Positions 34,027-46,187 of a DNA stretch of 64,000 nt are shown piece by piece. A model generated the notes under the pieces. It was given only the letters and a program-made list of their open reading frames with translations, had not been told where the DNA came from and ran no database searches. The first letter of the stretch is position 1. The number at the start of each line of letters is the position of its first letter. A program made the translations under genes and the position numbers. The stretch is from Aurelia coerulea (Eukaryota > Cnidaria > Scyphozoa > Semaeostomeae > Ulmaridae): the NCBI GenBank assembly GCA_039566865.1, contig CM076947.1:4533501-4597500 (forward strand), written 5' to 3'.

Positions 34027-35499
34027 GTAAGATTTATCTTTTTCCCTTTTTTAAATATATCCATTGGATTTCTATGACCTCTCGATTGTGACCTAGATGA
34101 CGTAACAGGAGATAATCCTTTGCAACCGATCAAAATAAAACCAGTTTTTTCCATAGCCAGAAAGCAAGTGATTGCTTTTGTAAAGCAATAGATCTTTATC
34201 GTTCGTTTTACTGTCAAATAAAGAAAACCAATTAGCCAGGGGATACTACCTTTACGCATTTCAAGATGCTATAATTAGTGACAACACCTTATCTACAATG
34301 AACGATAAAAGAAACTAAAGCAATTAGCGACGTATTTATTTTCCCGTGGGGAGTGACAGACAACACAATCTGTGATTAACTCATTTCTGTATGAAAATAT
34401 TTTCCAACAACAAAAGAAGTGTTTTTGCAAAGGAATTTTGGGTTATCCCAAATCTCAGGGGACATTAATCTTCGCTGGACTATAGTTGAAACCAAATAAC
34501 GTAACTCACAATCAAACCGATGTCAAATAATGGTTCTCCGTTTAATACGTATATATTTCATATCATTTAGGTGGCTTTACACATATATATCACTTTATCT
34601 TCTGCCTTTTATAAGCAACGAAATTTGAAAACCTTGAGCGTACTTACTAAAACAGAGACTAAAAAGAGGAACAAGCCACAACCACCCAACAAGATGTAAG
34701 ACGACCTAAAACAACCCATAATCCCGAGCGAGGGGCGAATCACTCTGTAAAAATCTTGTACACCTTTGGCGAAAATACTTTTAAGAAACTCACGTCTCGC
34801 TCTAAAAATGACAAAAAAAACAAAGTGCAAAAAAACTCTAGAACCCAATTCTGCCTTTTTGCTAAAGATTACGTCATGAATTTTCAAAAATTGGTCCAGT
34901 GTACGATTTATTGTGGCCTGCCAAAACAAACGTGCATAGTTTATTTTGGCGCACACCACGGTAGAATCAACTTCTCTCTCAAAATAGATCTTCATGCATT
35001 TTGCATAAATGTATGTTGTATAGCGAAAAATTCTGCATCGAACGTATTTTTATAAGAAAAAGAATTCTTATGCGAAATCATAAGAGTACAGTTTTCCTAC
35101 GTGTTTTAGGCCGTTTCAAATTGTGTTAGAATTTTTCTGAGAAAATCCCAGTCGTCTTTGACGTAAGTCGATAATGAAGTTACAATTGGTTTTAAAAGGG
35201 TGTCTAAAGATTCGGTGAGTCTTTGGATGGGCGATAACCTGCAACAATCGGTCTCCCTTTCAGGTTTTCTGGTGCTGAAATTTCGATGTATTCGGCATTA
35301 GATTTCGATATAGTGTTATTTCTTTACATTTATGGATCTTTGGAAGTACGTAAAAATTGCTGCTTTTCAAAGCGAAATTGGTTATTAAGTGTTGTTCTTT
35401 GTTGTCAAAACGTCCTGATACTTATTAACTAACATTTTCAAGTTTCTCATGATGATACTGGATTGGTCTAATGTTACTTCTTTATAATAATTTCCATTT

Positions 35500-36965
35500 A
35501 GGTGACCCTGTAGGACTAGTTTTTCTCTATGAATATTCATGATACACTCATTTCTTCTATAAGAAACTAAGGTCCGGGGCTGGCGCTGGTAGGCAGTTTT
35601 TAAATGTTTGGGTCATTTTGCAACCAAAAGTTTCTTACGTGTTTCTTATATTTCTAATGGCGGAAATGTAAAGTTAATTAGATTTTTTTGTAATTTTGTA
35701 ATTTTGTCTAAAGGGCTCCCAAATTACTTAGTAAGATCTCAAAACAAGTAAATAACATAATTCGCACTCAAAATAATGTCCAAACAGTTTCTATAACTGT
35801 ACAATGTCAAAAAATTTTTGAGTGCGATAGGAAAATTAAAATTGTAAATTTATTTTCGAAAAATTGAGCCTTCCGAAATTGCCTCTTGTCAGCTCTTACT
35901 CTGCGCTAACCAGCAGCCTTTGCATGCATTCTCTGCAAACAAAATAAACAATATTATTTTCCTGACCAAAATTGACGACACGTGCAAGGTATGCAGGTTC
36001 CCAAGGCCCTTTGAAAAATTGGAGAAAGAGAAATTTCGAATTTCAAATTTTGGACACTACCGTTTTGTCTACGTTAATAGCTCTATTCAGATGTATAGTG
36101 ATTTGTTTTGTCATCAGAAAGAAAAGCGTGTTATCATGAGAAGAGCGCTCACAGGAAACTCGGCATTGAAAAGATTAAAAAAGATTAGCTCACAAGGTCC
36201 ACAAGGGCAAGAGATTCCAGAAGTGCAAAACTCGAAATATTTTTGTAGCAAGTGGACGTTCTAGAATTCCAATATGGTATTGAACAAACTGCATTGTGGT
36301 ATAGCTTCACTGCGCAGAGACTGCTTGTTAGCGCAGAGTCTCAAAATGTTTTGTTGGTTCCATCAGGCCCGTCGGAACGAAATTCATATTGAGGGCGCTG
36401 AAACTTCATGCGAGCGGAGTTGTGAAAGATGGGGGTCGGGGACTTGCTCCCGGGAAAATTTACTCCATTTACTCCCTTGCTCCACGCTGGCTCTTTAGAT
36501 TGTTGGACAACACCCCATTTTTTAAGAATTGGCCATTAAAAGCAGAGGATGTCTGATGGGGGTCTTTCCGAGAAAATTCTGAATAATGAGACTTCAATTT
36601 CACGAGGATAAAGATTGTATTTGAATTCCATAATATTGAGGATGATAGCTTGATAGGTTCTAATAACTTCTTCGAATATAAATACACTCATTTTTTTTAC
36701 GAGAAAGTAAGGACCGGTGCTTGTAGGCAGTTTTTTAAATTTTGGGCCATTTTGCTCCCAAAATTTTCTTATGTGTTTCTTATATTTTTAAAGTCAGCGT
36801 GTAGAGTTATTTTGTTTTGTCTAAAGGGCTCCCAAATTACTTAGTAAGATCTCAAAACAAGTAAATAACATACTTCACACTCAAGTATGTCCGCAGAGTT
36901 GTGTAACTGTACATTGTCAAAACATTTTTGAATGCGATAGGAAAATTAGAATTGTAAATTACGAA
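35500..36965 (+). repeat. Direct duplication of about 310 bp, 1.15 kb apart
   Basis: 35555-35855 and 36690-36955 share a long collinear block: GCTTGTAGGCAGTTTTT-like sequence, TTTCTTATGTGTTTCTTATA, AAGGGCTCCCAAATTACTTA, then GTAAGATCTCAAAACAAGTA and TTTTTGAGTGCGATAGGAAA. Both copies include motif-field words. The DNA between (35860-36640) has a 114-codon frame with no recognised domain. Confidence 0.8.
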
Positions 36966-37182
36966 AGTTTCTTAGCTTTTTCAATTGAAGTAGGGTTGTT
37001 TCTTAACTTTCGAAAAATCAAGCCTATCGTCTGTCAATCATATTAATCCTTTTTTAAGTCACACTCTGATGAGCACGTTGGTTCGAAAAGCACCTTTTAC
37101 TTGTGCATCATGATGAAGTTTACATAAAAGTTGAAAATATTAATAGTTACGTCGGCAGCCAGCCGGTGGCAAAGATCCTTTT

Positions 37183-37550
37183 AGCATATGAAGAGGGTCA
37201 GCCCTCCTTGGGTTTTATTTTGCGTTTACATGGAAAGTTAGCCGTTCTAGGAGGGCTAGACATGCTGGCGCCATCCAATCTAATCCTATGGTGCTTTTAT
37301 TTCTATGGCGCAGACTCGACTGGTATCCTAGTTTACGAAATCGAATTGAGTTGAATGGAAAATTGATTTTCCTTTCAACTCCATTTGATTTCGTAAAACC
37401 AGGAAACCAGTCGAGTCTGTACCCAGGCTATTGGTTTCGGCAGCCCGCCTAGGAGGGCTAGCCCTCATGTTTGCGTTTACATGGGAAATTTCCAGCCCTT
37501 CTAACATCCTAGGCGAGATCTTACGGGCTGGCCCTCTTCTCATACAGTAA
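37183..37550. mobile_element. Palindromic MITE with strong central hairpin
   Basis: The outer arms carry GAAGAGGGTCAGCCCTCC and GGGCTGGCCCTCTTCTC; inner arms share GCGTTTACATGG and AGGAGGGCTAG in both orientations. The centre (37308-37425) is a long hairpin, GCAGACTCGACTGGTATCCT, then AGTTTACGAAATCGAA, pairing with its near-complement. Non-coding. Confidence 0.75.
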
Positions 37551-37837
37551 TGCTCCCTTTTGTTGAGGATACCGAGGACTGCCCCTTTTGTCTGAGCCTT
37601 TTGTTATGCTGGTAAAGTTCAAAGCAGATCAACAGCTGGGAAACCTATTACCATGCGCGAGAATCTCTTTGTCTCTTTGCTAATTCTTGTTTGGATTGTG
37701 GCCGGATTATCCGCCCACATCCTTTCCACAAAACCAAACATGCTTTCTGCACATGATCATAGGTTTCCTTTTTGGGGGATGACCGTTGCTATGAACTTTG
37801 GCGATTCGTATCCCCAACAATGAAAACATATGCACGC

Positions 37838-38006
37838 ACGTATCGATATAATGAAATACAATTGGCTAATTTTAGATCTGGATATGCAGCTCTTGGGTTA
37901 GCTATTCATCTCTGTCAGTTAGATGAATAGCTAACACAAGAGCTGCATATGCAGATATAAAATTAGCCTATTGTGTTTGATGATTTCAACACGTGCGTGC
38001 AGATCT
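37838..38006. mobile_element. Near-perfect hairpin element (about 170 bp)
   Basis: GCACGCACGTATCGATATAA at the left is mirrored by ACACGTGCGTGC at the right. The core GGATATGCAGCTCTTGGGTT, then AGCTATTCATC is complementary to GATGAATAGCTAACACAAGA, then GCTGCATATGCAGAT with an 11-base loop. It lies in the presumed first intron of the OTU-DDE gene. Confidence 0.85.
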
Positions 38007-38259
38007 TTTCACTAAGGGAGCAATTACATGCGTATGCATTTCTTTCTCCTATTTATAACAGTGTGAGTGAGATAGTTTCTCGAAGGTGGAACATATTTTT
38101 TTTCTCGGCGTGTATTCCTCGTGAAACATAGGAAGGAAGTCATCACCTTTGTCAGTAGCAGTCGCCAGTGTGGATTTATGAAAAGATGAATTAATTTAAA
38201 CATTTGAATTCTTTCTTTTATAGACAATCGATCGTCGAAAGTAAAATTGCTGATGTAAA

Positions 38260-41200
38260 ATGAATCCTATAAACGACTTGCATTCCCTCAAATCTGTTAT
38301 TCAGTCACAGAATGACTTTGATGAATTGGTTAAAACCATAGACCCGAGTTACCCAGAAGATGAATTTCGTCACAGGGAGCTAAAGACTGATTTCAAAGGA
38401 TTTGCTATTGACGAGGTTACATCAAAGATACTCTCCCCTTCCTGCAGAGAATCTCTCGTTCCACTTTTGTCCAAACCAGATGGCAACTGCTTGTTTAACA
38501 GTGTCAGTATACTTTTTTGCGGAACTGAAGCTCTTGCACCCCACCTACGAATGCAAACATTTCTAGAGCTTTACAACAACTATGAATACTATGCAAGACA
38601 TCCTTTCATCGAAAATTACCACATAAAAAACAGCAGTGACATGAGTTATGAGACGCTTTTTGGGACGTTATGCTTTTATGACGAAACATATAGCATCTTA
38701 GAAGCAGAAGGATTTGATGCTGCCCTTCGAAATGAGATATGTAAAACCGTTATACCTGGGCATGATGCTTGCTTGTTGCACATACTTGCACTATCAAGTG
38801 TCACAGGTAGACCAATCACATCTGTTTACCCAGACAACAGTTACAAGTTTTTTGACGCATACAACTGTGCCATTAGCTCTAGAAGTGTACGCTCAAACGT
38901 AGCATCTATTGCACTTTGCTGGACTCATACACTTGGATGGTTTGATCGCTCATCACGTTTTTCGCCAAACCACTTTGTCCCTCTTGTGCCAGCATCTCTA
39001 TGTCGTCCAGCATTACCGAAGCCATTTCGTCACAGTCAAACGAGGACCAAACACTTCAAAGCAAATGAAACTAAATCTTTCGAAAACTTTTTCAGCAAGC
39101 GTAAAACTAACAAAACTCCCATCGTTATCATCGATGAACAGCAGCCAATTTCGGAAAGCGGACCAACTTCCCACAGAGCTGAAGTATCCCCTGTCATACC
39201 GTTAGCCATGCCAGCAGATTGGTACAAACAAATTGGGAGGACGGTCCTTGGCAATGCAGCTCGCGACGAACAACGTCAAAAGCGAAAAGACTCTGGAAAT
39301 TACGAAGTTCTAAGAGGAAAAGTTAAGGGATCGTTGCGGGAGGCTGTGGACAGAATCGACTTGGATTTGATAAGTGCGACAAGTCTTCAACGCAAGAAAC
39401 TTGAAGCTTCCAGAAGAGTTGCTTCATTCCTGATAAATCAAAAACCCCTTGCAGAAACGAAGGTGGTTGGGAAAATTTATCAAGGAGACGAGGTAACATA
39501 CATTGTAATCTTTAAAGTTGTATGTGTTCAGCACGTAGTAGGCTATCATATCTTTAGTTGAAAGTCAACGCTTGATCTAAAAGCTCTGTTGTATTTTTGT
39601 AGACAGATAAGAAGCTGTGATTTAAAATTCTCATCATACCTTACGTACAACGATTGTCTCCTTTTGGCCAAACACCACATGAGGGAAAATTTATGATGAG
39701 AGTTTTAAAATTTTCACGCCTCACGTGTCCCGATCTATTCATAAAAATAATCAAAAACTTTGGATGAAAAAGTGAATTTTAACTATGACAGCGATTCATC
39801 TTGATCTGACGGTTCTGCGTTATTTCTAACAGGGCAAGGAAAGCAAATTTCCCAAAATGTTACATGACATAATCTGAAAACTTGCTTCTTTTGTGGCAGC
39901 CTTCTTTAGTATTTTATGATAACGAATAATTGTGCATTTTGCTTTTGCTTCAATTTGCTACAATGCTTTAATCCTGTCCGCAAGTTCTTCAATTAATGTT
40001 TTTTGAGAGCAGAAGCTTGGGCCTGATAACCCAACCCTTTGAAATTGGGTCTATTTATCAGGCAGGTATCAGGCTACTTGAGTAAATGCTTCTTCCTATC
40101 TCCTGGTTACTTTATTCTACAGGATATGCTCACATACTAAGATATCAATGAACTTTAAATTTTCACAGGTGCATATCAAAGAAAAGGCGATCAGAATCTT
40201 TGAAAAAGTGAGCCAGTATCTGCCAGTTTGTCAAATATACATCGATGGTACGGCTTATGTCATTGAAGACAGATTGTCGGACATTTTCTCGGTTGTGGAA
40301 AAGCTTGTCTCAAGCAAAGTGAGCAGAAGTGCGACAAATGACCTCATCGAATCGAAGATCGGAAAATCATACAAAGATGCACTCGAATTCATGGACACAA
40401 AAAGGGATCAAGACATACTGCGAGGCCTGCTCACCAATTTGACAAGCATCAGGTTTGCCTCACGTCTTGAGGAACGCAAGAGCAGAGAGGGTTGCAGACG
40501 TGCAGCAATGAAACTAGAGGGAGATCTTCTTACATTTGATAAACTGAAGATGACTTCTCAAACTGTTAGGAGCGATCTAACTAACCAGCAGCAAGCAAGG
40601 TAAGATCATCAATTCCTTGAATTACAATGGTTTCCGCAATGCCTTTGGGATTGAGACAAGATTTGGAAAGATGTTCTTTTCTGGTGACTAGTCTACAAAG
40701 GAACCTGAATCGATCAATATTTTGATACATCTTGCAGAATCTCCGAAGATGCACAAAGGCGATAGAAGCAAAAACGCTACTCAATCTACGGAATCAAACT
40801 TGTTTATATCTGTTAGATGACTTAGTTGTAAACTTTATCTTTATTACACTCATTATTCAAATTAATATTTTGCATGGTCATAGCTGACGCATAGATCAAC
40901 GCAGTTGTTCTTCAAAATAAGAACCTGCAAACAAATAAGGCGTAAACATAAAGGAGTATATATGTTGACCACTTCAGGCTGTATATTCTTATTCAATGAA
41001 GGTCCGTGTATTCAGGCTTTTACTGTGCGCTCGGAGCGAAGACCCAAATTGAAACCCACTTTTCAAGCACAAATTTTTTATGTGCGCAAAATAGCGATTA
41101 TGGTTTTAGGAGGTTTTATGAACGTAAACCACTCCAGTGATAATAGAAAGTGAACTGTTATATTGCAGATTGCACAAGGTTATTATACAGAAACGAAAAT

Positions 41201-44200
41201 TCAAAGAAATGAATAAAATTGCGGATGGACGTGGTAGGAAGCTAAAATCACACGAATACCCGGATCTAACACATGTAATGGAATGCTTGTTTGCTGAGGA
41301 AGGGTTGGAGGCACATCCAAGGCTCACTGACGAAGTTCTGTACAGATCAAAAGGGAACACACTTACAATGAGGCGGGCCAAAGAAGTGATCCTAAGCCTG
41401 GCACCTTCCAGCTTCTCCGTCTCTCTCTCATCACTGTACAACTATACACAGAATTACAAAGTGGGAACTCTGCAAGCCAAGCGACACCATCATGGACGAC
41501 AAGTCAATGCATGCATTTCGCTGAATAAGCCTTCTCGGTCAAAAACCGTTGTAAGCCCTGTTGTAAATCTTCATTGGTCATCTGCGAATGTCAACTATTG
41601 CCTTGAAAAAGCTGCTACAGCTCCAAACAGCTATGTCATTGATTCAAAAGATCCAAAGAATATTGTATGCGCTGATGTAGCCCCTGTGCAGCAGCCAGGA
41701 AAAACTTGGAAGAAGTCTAAAGGCATTCTTCTAGACCATGAATGGAACCAGTCCCGGACAAATGCTGTCACACCAAGTACGCATCTCTTTGTTGATGTAA
41801 GCAAGGAATCCGAGTTTGTCGGTGCAGACAACATTGTGCAAGTAACAAGATCTGGAAGTGCAGTAACCCTGATAAATCTGTCCTACTTCGAGCCTTCTAC
41901 AGCTTTCAGAGCGATGCATGAAATTCTCCACTTGATGTCAATGCCTTCAATGGAAAGCAAATTCAGAAGCTCTGAGACAAATAAGTTGGCGAAAAATTTT
42001 TTATTTATTGTAGACAACGGTGCAGGTGAGCAGCCCGCGAGTCCTTTGGTGCAGATGCTTCTAATTCGCATCAGACATTTACTTGGCCTTGAAAGCATAA
42101 CACAAGTGTCGTATGCCGAATATAACAGCAAGAGAAACTTCGTGGAAAGAGTTCATGCTGAGGAAAACCGAGTCTTGTCAAGACATGGACCATTTTCGAG
42201 TAAGATGGTGCACTCTGTTTATCCCACTGGCTCCGACAAGCATAAAGAAAATATGGAGCACATGGCTAAGGAAACAATTTCTTGTCTCAGAGAAGCCCGC
42301 TTTGGTGGGCAGCCATTGCAATCATTCCGAGGTAAGTAAAGGTTAAAGACACCTTTAAGATAAGATTCAATTTTAATACTCTTGCATATGCGCATATGTC
42401 TTCAAATTTAACGTTTCTGAATCCATTTTCTGGCAACATGAAAGCCTTATTTAAATACAAAGAATTTTTGTTTCGAGCTTGTTCGTTTGGATCAGGTTGG
42501 GATCAGAAAGTCTTTCTCCCCAGGGCACATGTCAAGTAAAAGCTAATTTCTAGACGCTGAAAGCTTATCATTTCGACTGATTACAACAACCAAGATATCT
42601 TTCAACAACGCATAGCACAACCAAAAACTTATGAATTATTTATTTTGCTGCAATCCAGCAAGACCAGTTTCTCGCAATTTGGTTTCAATGCATACTTTGT
42701 TTTGAATGATCTTGGAAAGCATGCCAAGAGACATGTACACAAACTCTCCCTACTCATGACCAAATTTTGATAATATTTTTACTTCCTAGGTATCAAAGAC
42801 TGTGATGCTGTCTATAGCGATGAAGCAGAACTTAAATCCTTTCTGTCCCTCAGCGAAGCATCAAAAGAGGAACACGAAGCTAGCTACGTCACCAGCGATT
42901 CAAGCCTAATGCGTGAAATTACAATGATCTGGAACATCAAGCAGCCAGAACCAAGGCGATACATTGATGACTATCAAGAGCTAAATGACAGCTTAGTTAC
43001 ACGACGAGATAAATATACATTTTCAAGCTACTCTTCGCCTCAGGGAATGGAGTGTGCCGTACAGCCAGTGCCAGATTACTGGAGATGGTTGCAAACAAAA
43101 GGTGAGCTACACTATCTACCATACGATCTTTGTTTGAAGTACAAGGCAGAGCTTATTTTAAGCAAGTTTGGGCTTTATCTTCCATCACTGATCCTCAAGC
43201 CAATCCTAAGCATCTTCCCAGAGCCTCAAGCAGATCTGATTCAAGCATCAGCATTTCTAACGTGGACACCCATGAAGGAGGTGGAAGAATATTGGCAACA
43301 TATTTCGGCAAAGAGCAAAGAGGTACTTGAGAACGACATTTTGAGAGAAAAGCTGCGAGAATTGAAATTTTTTGAAAAAAGCAAATCAGACCTTCAAAAA
43401 TCGTGCCTTGAGAAAAAACTGCCAACTGATGGATCAAAGATCGATCTTGGAGTTAGGATTGCAGCCTCTGAGGGTGTTGACTTGGATCAAATTACAGTCA
43501 GTTTGTATGATGGGAATCTCCAGTCTCTGCCAGTATCAATTGGAGCCATTAACAAACTTAATGTGTCTGTCTTAAGGGCCATCTTGCATTACCATAATGT
43601 TAGCCATGATGGTACGAAGGAAGAGCTAGCTCTCAGGGTCTATCTTCTTAGGGCTAACAGGAAAAACCTGATTCACTATCATTTGAAAAAGGGGCTGCTT
43701 GAGCTTATCCACAAAGCAGAAGATTTCATACATATCCAAATTAGTGATGGTCTTCTCTCACCCACACGTCACACCAAACGAAGAACATTTGAAACTCAAC
43801 AGGAACCATCTATCAGTGAAAAGAATCCACGGCAAATGGCAAGTCGCTCCCGTTTGTATAACAATAGTATCTTACCTGTACCACCAGGAGTAACAGCAGA
43901 CAACATAACATCAATGCTGAAGTCACTAAGCACGCATCTAAAGATTCCCGCTAACCAAGAGCATATCGATCCAAGCATCATGCTGCGGACTCTGCCAAGC
44001 CACAATCAACTACGAACAGGTGTCGACAACATGTTTTGTATTGGTGCAAGGGTAAAGGTAAATTGGACCAGAGATGAGATCGGAGACAGTGGGTGGAGAC
44101 CTGGCTGGTATGTGGCAACGGTAGAAGCAGCTGACATGGACAATGACTGGATTAAAGTGACATACTTAAGTGAGCCTGGGTGCATTTACAAAATAGATGT

Positions 44201-44243
44201 TAGTTCATTTCTTTCCTTAGGAAAATTGGAGATTCAAGATTGA
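38260..44243 (+). CDS. OTU protease - DDE transposase-like - SAP fusion protein, four exons, 1,426 aa
   Basis: Exons 38260-39492, 40169-40599, 41169-42331 and 42790-44243 join in phase at every GT-AG junction with no internal stop. Residues 60-245 form an OTU cysteine-protease domain with the catalytic set in place: Asp74 and Cys77 in PDGNCLFN and His238 in SPNHFVPL. Residues 700-900 look like an RNase-H-fold DDE core: Asp in NIVCADVAP, Asp in FIVDNGAGEQP (about 836) and Glu in NFVERVHAEENR (about 880). Near 1195-1230 lies a SAP-like helix pair (INKLNVSVLRAIL...GTKEELALR); 1360-1420 looks SH3/Tudor-like (GWRPGWYVATVEA). Similar DDE proteins are numerous in cnidarian genomes but poorly named. 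The OTU part could remove ubiquitin from host factors (inference). Intactness suggests recent activity or selection. Confidence 0.8.
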
Positions 44244-44249
44244 CAATCT

Positions 44250-45830
44250 AATTAAAGACTTAAGCCAGACAGGGAATATTGTATAACAATCTAATCATCT
44301 TGCAAAGCGTTGATTGTGTGCTTTATTTCTACCAAATCGACCACGAAGATTCAAAATTCAGCTGGTACCAATTTTTAATTTTTTGACCAGAGTGTCATTG
44401 TGATGACGTCAATAACTAGTCTTTTGTTGACTAATATGACTATATCTATTTTTTTCGCATGCATGTCTTATAAGCTTCTGAACCACACAGTTAAATTCAG
44501 CTTGAATAGAGCTTTCGTATGATACACAATTTTTTGCATTTTAATAAATATAGAAATAATCTATGATGTCACCAATCCCATGACTTCGTCATCAACATTT
44601 TCTTACATTTATATTAAGCTCAACTCTTGACCTAGAATTTGAGTTGATGGCATTAAATTGTTTCTAGCTTAATAAAAAACAAACTATTATACATAATTTG
44701 AAAGCTCTGATCTTTATTAAGCAGAACTCAACTGTGTTATTTAGAAGCTAATCAAACACAACTGTGGAAAGGTATTGTCACATTAATCCTCAAGAGTTTT
44801 GATAATTGACGTCATCAAAAATACACTTGCGGCAAAATTTAAAAATATACGGGCTGAAATCGGAATTGCTATGGTCAATTTGATAGAAACGAATCACAAC
44901 ATCGGAAAGGTTAGAAAGATGGTTAAGATTGTTCCAAAACTCGTAGGAAATTTGCATTTGGGGATTTCTTCTCACAAACTGCGAGAATAAAACGTTTTTA
45001 GTTCTGGAGAATTTTGCTTCAAATATTAGGTGCTTGCAGAATTCTGTGATGCCCCTTCATGACTTGCTGCTTCATAATCTCTTTGTCTAGGTTCTGGGTT
45101 CTGAAGGTCCCAAATAATGCTATTCATTGCATTATTTAACACTAAAATAGTGACTTAAATTCAGCGTATGGGAACAAAATTCCAAGGGGGCTGCCAGACA
45201 CAAAGTCCATTTTTTATTAACGCTTTTGTCTGACTAAGATCAAAGTTTTCCGGGGCTGATTTTTGATAATTTTTCTAAAGTTGAGGGGCTACCACCCCAC
45301 CCCCTGCTTGTACGCTTATGATTAAACTAATAACAATTTGCAACTAACTGCAAGATTCTTTTTCAGATTCATGAATTATGTTAAACATGATAAAACATCT
45401 ATAATTGTGGACACACACCCCTTCAAACACACCCCAAAGTTTTATTTGATGTAAAATTTCACACCTCATCGAGATTCAGCCAGAAAACCATTCTGTTTCG
45501 TTTTAATACATTTTTGTTGGAGAGACGAGGTTACTATTCTATTGTTTAGAGCAAACACCAAATTATTGGCTTTGCAAAGTGGTTGCGCTTGCGCATCTTG
45601 GGTAGGTTCCTCTATGTTAACTTTGTATATATGCAGCCTTGTAAATTTAGCTTTGTAGGATGCTTGTAGGTTACACCATTTATTTCATAATTGAGTGATT
45701 TGATTGCTTTTAATCTATTTAGACTTTTGCTCTGTTAGTTTAATATATAATATTATGACATTTCCCATTGCATTTCTGCACATCTTTTGTTGTCCTATGC
45801 CTTCTTGAGGGGAGCAGAAGGAAGGAAACA
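44250..45830. other. Gene-free stretch, 3' flank of the OTU-DDE gene
   Basis: AATAAA at 44543, 300 bp after the stop, is a candidate polyadenylation signal. The remainder is AT-rich with no supportable coding region. Confidence 0.5.
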
Positions 45831-45854
45831 CCCTTTGGAAAAATGATAACTCTG

Positions 45855-46029
45855 TCTTCTCACCCCCCTGGAAAGATCTTGGAATACAGAGCTATAAACT
45901 TCGTAACCCCCTTGGAAATCCAATACCGTAGCTTCCAGACCCCCCTGGAAAAACCCAGTGGCCTTGATCCTAACCCCCCCAGGAATACGCCTTCCACCAC
46001 CCTGTACGGACTAAAGATGGAATAGCCCA
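45855..46029 (+). repeat. CCCCCTGGAAA minisatellite ending in the partner terminal repeat
   Basis: Blocks ACCCCCCTGGAAA at about 45862, 45907 and 45940 precede GGAATACGCCTTCCACCACC, then CTGTACGGACTAAAGATGGA, then ATAGCCCA ending at 46029. Read on the minus strand this terminus matches that at 27565 (TGGGCTATTCCAT, TCCGTACA, GTGGAAGGC). The two termini point inward at each other across 18.46 kb. No target duplication is seen next to either. Confidence 0.7.
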
Positions 46030-46187
46030 CTGGTGCAGGGGCATATCGAGTCTGAGGTTGACAAGGGGACAACCTGCAAAAAGGGCACCCATAGTACAAT
46101 AGAAAGTGCGAAAAAGTTTTGATTCCTGTTCAAGAACATTCCTTTGTTTTTTGCAAAAATAACGCCTTAATTGATATTTTTCCCCTT

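Larger units (their letters stand above)
30640..36975. repeat. Field of about 26 interspersed AGTTTCTTA / TAAGAAACT motifs
   Basis: The exact 9-mer TAAGAAACT or its complement occurs at about 30645, 30678, 31690, 31721, 31787, 31816, 31984, 32013, 32056, 32072, 32350, 32384, 32397, 32411, 32711, 32726, 32755, 32787, 33165, 33717, 33725, 34781, 35561, 35628 and 36964. Many copies sit in a longer context (GATCCAAGTTTCTTAT; TTTAGTACTA beside it). Isolated copies also occur at 22440 and 23267, either side of the family 3 MITE, and at 1090. Base composition alone would predict well under one or two in 6.3 kb. Confidence 0.85.

Noticed and set aside
34609..35055. Overlapping frames of 128 and 99 codons on opposite strands
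   Set aside because: Neither shows a domain or splice context; they overlap each other inside the presumed first intron of the OTU-DDE gene.
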